DNA from: Nocardioides sp. SR21
Lineage (GTDB): Bacteria; Actinomycetota; Actinomycetes; Propionibacteriales; Nocardioidaceae
NCBI RefSeq assembly: GCF_022761125.1
Contig: NZ_JAKWJR010000012.1
Coordinates: 87,590-151,589 of the forward strand
Reading direction: 5' to 3'
DNA length: 64,000 nt
Made by a program: the position numbers and the translations under genes. The notes beneath the pieces are model-generated. The model worked only from the letters and a program-made list of their open reading frames with translations. It made no database searches and was not told where the DNA came from. This document shows positions 34,756 to 42,200 of the stretch, in pieces. Positions within the stretch are counted from its first letter, which is position 1. Every line of letters begins with the position of its first letter.

Positions 34756-35499
34756 TCACCGCCGCGGCGGCAACGGCACGAACATCGAGGTGCGGGCGGC
34801 GTACGCCGGATACCCCGGGCGCTGCATCATCGTGCGCTCGAGGAGCCGGGCGCCGGTGACCCAGACGAGCCAGATCGTCATCGCGACCGGCGACACGACC
34901 GATAGGAGGCCGGGCCACCACCCGGAGGCGAGCCCGCCGACGAGCCAGAGGCCCCACCAGACGCAGGCGTCGCCGAAGTAGTTCGGGTGCCGCGACCACG
35001 ACCAGAGGCCGGTGTCGAGGACGGGTGGGCGCGGCGACGAGCGCTTGTACGCCGCCAGCTGCGCGTCGGAGACGGTCTCGAAGAGCACGCCGCCGGCCCA
35101 GACGGCGCAGCCCAGCCAGACCACCCAGGTCCAGGCGACCGAGGACAGCGCGGCCGCCTGCAGCGGCAGCGACACCAGCCAGACCGCGGCGCCCTGGACG
35201 ACGAACACGTTGCGCGCGGACATCCCGGCGTACCGCGGGTCCTCGCCGTGCCCGCGTGAGCGGGTGAAGATGTGGCCGGAGAGCCGCAGCGCCCAGGCCG
35301 CGACCAGCCCGACCAGCAGCCACGACGACGCGGAGCCGGACCACACCGCGCAGACGACGGCGACCAGCAGCAGCGCCAGTCCCCAGGCGACGTCGACGAC
35401 CGAGAGCCGGCCGACGCGTGCGGAGACCACGGCGGTCGCCGTCATGACGACGACCGCCGCGGCGAGCGACAGCCCGGCTACCTGGAGCCAGTCAGGCAT
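34756..35499 (-). CDS. DUF1295 membrane protein (steroid reductase/ICMT-like)
   Basis: A 247-residue protein with about six TMs. LDTGLWSWSRHPNYFGDACV is the DUF1295 signature, related to isoprenylcysteine methyltransferases and steroid 5-alpha-reductases, suggesting NADPH- or SAM-dependent modification of a membrane lipid. Its start overlaps the end of rskA by 8 bases. In Mycobacterium, a DUF1295 gene (Rv0446c) likewise follows the rskA/sigK pair, so the association is conserved. The 3' side faces the HNH gene convergently. Confidence 0.82.
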   Translation of the reverse strand: MPDWLQVAGLSLAAAVVVMTATAVVSARVGRLSVVDVAWGLALLLVAVVCAVWSGSASSWLLVGLVAAWALRLSGHIFTRSRGHGEDPRYAGMSARNVFVVQGAAVWLVSLPLQAAALSSVAWTWVVWLGCAVWAGGVLFETVSDAQLAAYKRSSPRPPVLDTGLWSWSRHPNYFGDACVWWGLWLVGGLASGWWPGLLSVVSPVAMTIWLVWVTGARLLERTMMQRPGYPAYAARTSMFVPLPPRR

Positions 35500-36181
35500 C
35501 GAAGGGGAACAGCGCGACCGGGGCCGTCGTCGGCTCCTTCGACCCGCCGGTCGGCTCGACGGTGATGCCGGCGCCGGTCGCGGCGGTCGCGTCGCCGTCG
35601 AGGACGACGGTCTGGTCGGTGGCGATCGGCATCACGCCGGCCGACACCATGCCCTCACCGGGGACGTCGAACCAGAGCTGGTAGACCTTGCCCTCCGGAG
35701 GGGGCGGCATGTCGTCGGTGACGATCACGGCGCGCCCGAGGGAGTCCGAGCGCGTCATGGTCGCGGTCGCCTCGCCCAGCTCGAGCGTCGTGCTCTGGGC
35801 GTCGTCGGCCGACAGCACCGACTCGGCGACCGTGGGGTTCTCCTCCCACGGCTGGTGCCACACGGCCAGGCCGGCCCCGAGGAGCACGACGACGGCAGCC
35901 GCTGCGGCCACGAGCGTGCCGAGCCACCGACGCGGCTGTTGAGGCGCGACCTCGGGCGGCAGCGGACGGACGGTCGAGATCTCGGCGAGCACCCGGCCGC
36001 GCAGCGACGTGGGCGGCTCGACCGCCTCGGTCGCGGCGAGCAGGGCGGCGGTCTCGCGCAGGCTCGCCACCTCGGCGCGGCACTCCGCGCAGGCCGCGAG
36101 GTGCCGCTCGAACGCGGCGCGCTCGATGTCGTCGAGTGCATCGACGGCGTAGGCGCCGGACAGCGCGTGTACGTCGGTCAT
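35492..36181 (-). CDS. rskA: Anti-sigma-K factor
   Basis: A 229-residue anti-sigma factor: an N-terminal ZAS domain with HLAACAECRAEV (His27, Cys31, Cys34), one TM at about 86-108 (LVAAAAAVVVLLGAGLAVW) and a C-terminal extracytoplasmic RskA domain (GKVYQLWFDVPGEG). It should hold SigK inactive until proteolysis or redox change frees it. ATG 36181 overlaps the sigK stop (ATGA); the upstream open frame is not coding. The three genes sigK, rskA and DUF1295 form one leftward operon. Confidence 0.92.
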   Translation of the reverse strand: MTDVHALSGAYAVDALDDIERAAFERHLAACAECRAEVASLRETAALLAATEAVEPPTSLRGRVLAEISTVRPLPPEVAPQQPRRWLGTLVAAAAAVVVLLGAGLAVWHQPWEENPTVAESVLSADDAQSTTLELGEATATMTRSDSLGRAVIVTDDMPPPPEGKVYQLWFDVPGEGMVSAGVMPIATDQTVVLDGDATAATGAGITVEPTGGSKEPTTAPVALFPFDA

Positions 36182-36780
36182 GAGCCCACCCCCAAGGCGT
36201 CGCGCAGCCGGATCATCCCATCGCGTATTCGTGTCTTGGCGGTGCCGACCGGTAGGTCCAGCATGGTCGCCACCTCCGTGTGTGTATAGCCGCCGAGGAA
36301 CGCCAGGCCCACGGCCTCGCGCTGCACCTCGGTCAGTGTCGCCAGCGCGCCGCGGACGCGGCGCGCCTCGAGCGAGGCCTCGGCGGCCTCGGCGGTCGAG
36401 TCGTGCTCGACCGGCTGGTTGTGCTGCTGGTACGACGTGTCGCGGCGGCTCGCCGCCTCCGCGGAGCGGACCCGGTCCACCGCCTTGCGGTGCGTGATCG
36501 TGAGCAGCCACGAGAGCGCGCTGCCCCGGGCGGGGTCGAAGCGGCCGGCGGTCCGCCAGATCTCCAGGAACGACTCCTGGGCGACCTCCTCGGCCTGCGC
36601 CGGGTCCCGTACGACGCGGACCGCGAGCCCGAACACCCGGGCCGCGGTCGCGTCGTACAGCTGGGCGAACGCCGCCTCGTCGCCCCGCCCCGACCGCCGG
36701 AGCAGCTCGGAGAGGTCGGGACCGGACGCCCCGTCCTCAGGGGACGGGGCGTCGTCGGCGACAGGACGGATGTGGTTCAT
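36178..36780 (-). CDS. sigK: ECF sigma factor SigK
   Basis: A 200-residue ECF sigma factor. Region 2 holds QLYDATAARVFGLAVRVVRD and QESFLEIWRTAGRFDPARGS; region 4 includes LTEVQREAVGLAFLGGYTHT and LPVGTAKTRIRDGMIRLRDA. The insertion and order closely match mycobacterial SigK. It is one base after the fasciclin gene and overlaps rskA, forming the operon fasciclin-sigK-rskA-DUF1295. SigK should activate the promoters of its own operon and of the Mo-oxidoreductase next door (see 37480 and 38984). Confidence 0.92.
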   Translation of the reverse strand: MNHIRPVADDAPSPEDGASGPDLSELLRRSGRGDEAAFAQLYDATAARVFGLAVRVVRDPAQAEEVAQESFLEIWRTAGRFDPARGSALSWLLTITHRKAVDRVRSAEAASRRDTSYQQHNQPVEHDSTAEAAEASLEARRVRGALATLTEVQREAVGLAFLGGYTHTEVATMLDLPVGTAKTRIRDGMIRLRDALGVGS

Positions 36781-36781
36781 G

Positions 36782-37444
36782 TCAGGGCATCAGGACGGAG
36801 TCGATGACGTACACCGTCGCATTCTCGGTGGGGATGTTCCCGCACAGGACGCTAGCCCCGGCAGCACCCACCGTGAAGTCCTCGCCCGACCCCTCGATCG
36901 TGAGGTCCGTGCCCTCGAGCGTCTTGTGCGTGCCGGCGAGGTCCTCGGGCGTGAGCTCACCCGGGACGACGTGGTAGGTCAGGATCTTGGTGAGCGTGGC
37001 CTTGTCGGCCATCACGGACTTCATCGTCTTCGCCGGGATCTCGGCGAACGCGTCGTCGGTCGGCGCGAACACCGTGATGCCGTCGGTGGAGTTCAGCGTG
37101 TCCACGAGGCCGGCCTCGCCGACCGCGGCCACGAGCGTCTTCAACAGCGGGTTCGCGCTGGCGGCGGTGGCGACCGGCTCGGACGCCATGCCGTCGAACG
37201 ACCCGGCGCCCTCGGTCGGGATCGCCGAGCAGCCGGCCCCGAAGGTCTCGGCGCCCGCGCCCATCGCGTCGGAGCCCATGTCGGACGGGGACTCGGACGT
37301 CATGTCCGAGGGGGATTGGGAGGTCATGTCGCTTGCGCCCGAGCTGCCTGCGTCGCTGGAGTCGGAGCCGCAGGCGGCCAGGCCCATGGTCGCGGCGAGC
37401 GCGAGGGCTGCGAGGCCGCTGGTACGGCGGATGCTGCGGTTCAT
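36782..37444 (-). CDS. Fasciclin (FAS1) lipoprotein, MPT70/MPT83-like
   Basis: A 220-residue lipoprotein: a signal peptide with lipobox ending GLAAC (Cys25), a Ser/Asp/Met-rich spacer with repeats of SPSDMTS/SPSDMGS, and a FAS1 domain from about residue 90 (ANPLLKTLVAAVGEAGLVDT, TVFAPTDDAFAEIP, YHVVPGELTPEDL). It resembles the mycobacterial SigK targets MPT83/MPT70. It is expected to be surface-anchored and adhesive. It is translated 1 base before sigK, so it leads the sigK operon. A SigK-like promoter lies about 35 bases upstream of its ATG. Confidence 0.9.
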   Translation of the reverse strand: MNRSIRRTSGLAALALAATMGLAACGSDSSDAGSSGASDMTSQSPSDMTSESPSDMGSDAMGAGAETFGAGCSAIPTEGAGSFDGMASEPVATAASANPLLKTLVAAVGEAGLVDTLNSTDGITVFAPTDDAFAEIPAKTMKSVMADKATLTKILTYHVVPGELTPEDLAGTHKTLEGTDLTIEGSGEDFTVGAAGASVLCGNIPTENATVYVIDSVLMP

Positions 37445-37479
37445 GGTCGAGCCTTCCGGTTGTGGTCTGGTCGTCGGTG

Positions 37480-37506
37480 ATTCGGCGCCACCGGTCGTCC
37501 GGATTG
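37480..37506 (-). promoter_or_regulatory. SigK-like promoter of the fasciclin-sigK operon
   Basis: On the minus strand CAATCC (plus 37501-37506) and CCGAAT (plus 37480-37485) are separated by 15 bases. The published mycobacterial SigK consensus, from memory, is CCATCC-N16/17-CCGAAT; the -10 is perfect and the -35 differs by one base, with a slightly short spacer. It lies in the 65-base gap between the Mo-oxidoreductase and the fasciclin gene. Confidence 0.6.
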
Positions 37507-37509
37507 GTC

Positions 37510-38976
37510 TCAGTCCACGTTCACCACGATCTCCTGGACCCCGCTGGAGCCCTCGGGGAACGGCGTCGCCCGGACCGCGGTCTGCACGTCGCCCTCACCG
37601 TCCACCGTGCGGACGGCGAGCGTGTGCTGCCCGGGCTCCGCGGTCCACGGCAGGTACCACTGCCGCCAGTAGTCCGCGCCCGCGGACGGGCCGAGCCGGG
37701 CCGGTTGCCACGCACCGCCGTCGACCCGCACCTCGACCTTCGCCACGCCCATCTGGTGCTGGGCCCAGGCCACGCCGCCGATCACGGTGCGCCCGGCCGC
37801 GACGGTCGCCAGCGGCTTCGGGGTGTCGATCCGGCTGGCGATCTTGATGGGTGCGTCGGTGGCCCAGTCCCGCTCGGTCCAGTACGCGTCCTGCTCGGCG
37901 TACGTCGTCAGCGTCATCCGGGTGATCCACTTGCAGGCACTCACGAAGCCGTACAGCCCGGGCACCACCATCCGCGCGGGGAAGCCGTGCTCCCGCGGCA
38001 GGGAGCGCCCGTTCATGCCCAGCGCGATCATCGCGTCCCGGCCGTCGGTGGCGACGTCGAGCGGGGTGCTGATGGTCATCCCGTCGACGTCGGTGCTGAG
38101 GATCTGGTCGGCCGACGTGCGGTCGATCCCGGCCAGGTCGAGCAGGTCGGTGAGCCGCACGCCCAGCCAGCGCGCGGCACCGATGTACCGGCCGCCGACC
38201 TCGTTCGAGACGCACGTCAGCGTGATGTCCCGCTCGACCAGCGGCATCGCGAGCAGGTCGTCGAGCGTGAAGGTCACCTCCCGCTCGACGTCGCCGTCGA
38301 TGGTGAGGCTCCACCCGTCGGCGTCGACGATCGGCAGCGCGAGCCGGGTGTCCACCCGGTAGAAGTCGGCGGTCGGGGTGCGGAAGCTGCTGATGCCGGG
38401 CACCCGCTCGTCCAGCCCGGTGGGGAACGGCGGCGCGGGGTCCGCGGCCGCCGGGAGGTCGATCTCCTCGACCCGGGTGCGGTACGACGTGATCCACCGT
38501 CCCGCCCCGCCCATCGCGAGCGCTCCGATCGCCAGACCACCCGCCACGAGCAGCACGCGGCGGCCACCCGCCGGAGCCAGCCGCGCCCGGGTCAGCCACC
38601 ACAGGGAGGCGACGCCCGCGACACCGGCCACGACACTGGGCAGCAGGTTCGTCGCCAGCAGAGCCGGGATCGCCACCAGCGCCAGGAGCACGCCGGCGCC
38701 GTACGCGAACCGTCGTGCGGCGAGCAGGCCGGCGACCGCGGCCAGCGCGAGGACGCCGAGAAGCACCGAGCCGACCAGGATCGTCTTGTCGTGGGTGCCG
38801 AACTGCGCGATCGCCCACTCCTTGACCGGCGTCGGCGTGCGGTCGATGACCTCCGATCCGACCGCGAGGACCGGAGAGGACGCGGGCTCGGTCAGCGCGG
38901 CGACCAGGTGCCCGGCGGCGACGCCGACGAGTGCGGACAGGACGCCGAAGCCGGCGTGGACGAGGCGATTGCGCAT
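37510..38976 (-). CDS. Membrane-anchored molybdopterin oxidoreductase (sulfite-oxidase fold)
   Basis: A 488-residue protein. The first ~165 residues carry about five TMs (including TILVGSVLLGVLALAAVAGL and VLLVAGGLAIGALAMGG); the rest is an extracytoplasmic sulfite-oxidase/MsrP-type Mo-cofactor domain with the ligand Cys255 in ITLTCVSNEVGG and HGFPARMVVPGLYGF. A C-terminal Mo-co dimerisation-like immunoglobulin fold follows. It likely reduces or oxidises a sulfur compound or oxidised protein at the membrane. The ATG at 38976 is preceded by a SigK-like promoter with a 7-base gap. It belongs to the same leftward cluster as sigK. Confidence 0.85.
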   Translation of the reverse strand: MRNRLVHAGFGVLSALVGVAAGHLVAALTEPASSPVLAVGSEVIDRTPTPVKEWAIAQFGTHDKTILVGSVLLGVLALAAVAGLLAARRFAYGAGVLLALVAIPALLATNLLPSVVAGVAGVASLWWLTRARLAPAGGRRVLLVAGGLAIGALAMGGAGRWITSYRTRVEEIDLPAAADPAPPFPTGLDERVPGISSFRTPTADFYRVDTRLALPIVDADGWSLTIDGDVEREVTFTLDDLLAMPLVERDITLTCVSNEVGGRYIGAARWLGVRLTDLLDLAGIDRTSADQILSTDVDGMTISTPLDVATDGRDAMIALGMNGRSLPREHGFPARMVVPGLYGFVSACKWITRMTLTTYAEQDAYWTERDWATDAPIKIASRIDTPKPLATVAAGRTVIGGVAWAQHQMGVAKVEVRVDGGAWQPARLGPSAGADYWRQWYLPWTAEPGQHTLAVRTVDGEGDVQTAVRATPFPEGSSGVQEIVVNVD

Positions 38977-38983
38977 GACGGTG

Positions 38984-39011
38984 GTTCGTCGCGGTCCAGT
39001 CCGGTGGATGG
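38984..39011 (-). promoter_or_regulatory. SigK-like promoter of the Mo-oxidoreductase gene
   Basis: On the minus strand CCATCC (plus 39006-39011) matches the recalled SigK -35 exactly; ACGAAC (plus 38984-38989) 16 bases later matches CCGAAT at 4 of 6. The -10 ends 7 bases before the ATG, so this transcript may be leaderless. The two SigK-like elements bracket the Mo gene and argue that the whole cluster is one regulon. Confidence 0.55.
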
Positions 39012-39035
39012 CGCGGCACGTGCGCTAACACACGA

Positions 39036-39079
39036 TTTCGGACAATTTCCTCCGGACACACCGACCGCGGGTCTAAGGT
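39036..39079 (+). promoter_or_regulatory. Promoter region of the large secreted protein, with CGGACA direct repeats
   Basis: TTTCGGACAAT (39036-39046) is followed by a second CGGACA (39053-39058), 14 bases from the first; CGGGTCTAAGGT places a -10 TAAGGT at 39074-39079. The same layout, TTTCGGACAAT, CCGGAAACA and TCTACCCT, occurs at 47141-47183 before the secreted GH5 enzyme. The leader from this promoter is about 125 bases. Confidence 0.55.
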
Positions 39080-39210
39080 TCCCGCGATTGCCTGAGAGGA
39101 CTGTGCCGAGCACGGGCCGATCTGGTGGTAGGGCTCTCGCACCTGCGAGGGGCCAGGGGGGCTACACCAAACGCTCGTAGACGAGCACAACGGCTGGGGG
39201 GCCGGCGATC
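39080..39210 (+). promoter_or_regulatory. Long untranslated leader with hairpins
   Basis: About 125 bases lie between the predicted start and the ATG, in a genome region where most genes appear leaderless. A stem of about nine pairs at 39131-39154 (GGGCTCTCGC/GCGAGGGGCC, loop ACCT) and a hairpin GCTCG-TAGA-CGAGC at 39173-39186 can form. GGGGGG at about 39196 may act as ribosome site. It matches no riboswitch class I recognise. Confidence 0.4.
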
Positions 39211-42200
39211 ATGTCGCTGCTGCGTGCATTTTCTTCTTCGTACTCTGCCCGAACACGGGTCCGCGTGCGCCGTACGGGCGTCGCGGCGCTGTCCACCGCG
39301 GTCTCGCTCGGCGCGCTCGCGCTGGTGACGCTGCCGGCCGCGCCCGCGCAGGCGACCGGGGTCTCGAGCTTCGTGTGCGCCTCGGACACCGTCTACAGCG
39401 TCGACGGCAACTCGCACGTGATCAGCAAGATCACGCCGAGCACCGGAGCCTCGACGTCGAACGGCACGATCAGCGCGGGCAACGACGAGACGGTCAACGC
39501 GCTCGCGCTGCCCAACGGCGGCGGCCGCTACATCTACGCGTTCAACCGCAAGGACAACAAGGTCCTCCGGTTCGACGCGACCACCGGCTCGACGCAGGAG
39601 TACAACGCTCCCGCGAACGGCGACGCGAGCAGCGTGATCGCCGGCGCGATCAACCCCTCGAACGGCATCTACTACTACGCCGTCGGCGGCTCGACGTGGA
39701 AGCTCTACGCGTTCAACACGAGCACCAACACCGGCATCGGCCAGGTCGGCACCATCGCCGGACTGTCGAACAACGGTGACATGGCGTTCGACGCGGTCGG
39801 CAACCTGTACGTCGTCAGCAACGCCGACCAGAACGCGTCCGGCACCCTGGCCCGCGTCAACGGCCCGCTGCCGACGACGGCCGGCTCCACCGCGCTGAAC
39901 GCCGTGTTCCTCACCTCGCTGCCCGCCAACTCCGGCCAGTACGCCTCGATGGCCTTCGACGGCACCGGCGTCCTCGTGATCGGCACCGGCTCGGGCAAGG
40001 TCCTGCGGGTCAACCCGTCCAGCGGCGCATCGATCGACACCCACCAGGCGTCGGTGAGCCTGTCCGACATGGCCTCGTGCTCGAGCCCGAGCGTGGCATC
40101 GGTGCGCGTCGACCTGCCCAACGGCCGGCACGACAGCGACGACCAGTTCAAGACCACCATCACCGGCGGCGGCGTGACCTCGGGCAACACCGGCACCACC
40201 GCCGGCACCGACACCGGCCTGCAGCTGAACGACGCCGAGGTCGCCGGCCCGGTGGTCGTGCTGCCGAGCACGACGTACAACATCACCCAGACCGCCGCGG
40301 GCGGCACCCAGCTCAGCGACTACTCGACGACCTGGAAGTGCGTCCTGCAGTCCAACGGCACGACGGTCGCCCAGGGCACCGGCAACACCGGCTCGTTCAC
40401 GATGCCGTCGTCGTCGGGCAGCACCGTGGTCTGCACCTTCACCAACACGCCGCTGTTCCCGTCGATCCTGCTCGACAAGACGGCCGGCACGATCATCGAC
40501 GGTGACGGCAACGGCCCGGACGCCGGGGACACGATCAAGTACGGCTTCAAGGTGACCAACACCGGCAACGTGGCGCTGGACCCGGTCACCGTGAGCGACC
40601 CGAAGCTCGGCGCGATCACCTGCCCGTCCGGCGCGCTCGCCGCCGGGGCCTCGGTCGACTGCACGCAGAAGACCTACACGCTGACCCAGGCCGACGTGGA
40701 CGCCGGCAAGGTGGACAACACCGCGACCGCCACCGGCACCCCGCCGACCGGCTCGCCGGTCACCGACACCGACACGGTCAACACCACCGTGCCGAAGCTG
40801 CCGGCGATCGAGCTCGACAAGAGCGGCTCGGCCATCAACGACAACGACGGCAACGGCGCGGACGCCGGTGACACGATCACCTACAGCTTCGTGGTCACCA
40901 ACACCGGCAACGTGACGCTGAACCCGGTCACCGTGAGCGACCCGAAGCTCGGCGCGATCACCTGCCCGGCCGGCGCGCTCGCGCCCGGCGCCTCCGTCAG
41001 CTGCACGCCGAAGGCCTACACGCTGCTGCAGTCCGACGTGGACGCCAAGAAGATCGAGAACACCGCGACCGCGCACGGCAGCCCGCCGAGCGGTCCGGAG
41101 GTCACCGACACCGACACCGTCAACATCGCGCTCGCGGGTGCGGCGGCGATCGAGGTCGACAAGACCGCCGGCACGATCAACGACGTCGACAGCAACGGCC
41201 CGGACGCCGGCGACACGATCACCTACAGCTTCGTGGTCACCAACACCGGCACCGTGACGCTGAACCCGGTCACGGTGACCGACCCGAAGGTCGGACCGAT
41301 CACCTGCCCCGCGACGCCGCTGGCGCCCGGAGTGTCGGTGAACTGCACGCAGAAGACCTACACGCTGACCCAGAACGACGTGGACACGGGCAAGGTCGAG
41401 AACACCGCGACCGCGCACGGCACGCCGCCGAGCGGGCCGGTCGTGGAGGACACCGACTCGACGACGACCCCGATCGCGTCGCTCCCGTCCATCGAGCTGG
41501 ACAAGACCGTCGGCTCGATCATCGACGGCGACGGCAACGGGCCCGACGCCGGCGACACGGTCAAGTACGACTTCAGGGTCACCAACACCGGCAACGTGAC
41601 GCTGAACCCGGTGACGGTCACCGACCCGAAGGTCGGCCCGATCACCTGCCCGCCCGGTGCCCTGCTGCCCGGCGCGAGCGTCGACTGCACCCAGAAGACC
41701 TACACGCTGACCCAGGCGGACGTGGACGCCGGCAAGGTGGACAACACCGCGACCGCGCACGGCACGCCGCCGTCCGGCGGCCCGGTCACCGACACCGACT
41801 CCACGCACACCGGGATCACCGTGGCGGACCCCGCCATCCAGCTGGTCAAGGGCGCGAGCTCGGTCAACGACGTCAACGGCAACGGCATCGACGACGGCGA
41901 CACGATCACGTACACGTTCAAGGTGAAGAACCTCGGCAACGTGACGCTGACCAACATCACCGTCACCGACCCGAAGATCGGTCCGATCACCTGCCCGAAC
42001 GTCGCCCTGGCGCCGGGCGCGACCGTCGACTGCGACCCGCGTGACTACACGCTCACCCAGGCCGACGTCGACAACGGGGAGATCCACAACACCGCCACCG
42101 TCCACGGCACCACCCCGGGCGGCGGCACCGTCACCGACGACGACGACCACACCGTCGACCTGCCGGCGACCGGCTCGATCCAGCTGATCAAGTCGGCCGG

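Noticed and set aside
39080..39210. Riboswitch (c-di-AMP or similar) in the leader
   Set aside because: Only generic hairpins are visible; the conserved cores of known classes that I could recall are absent.
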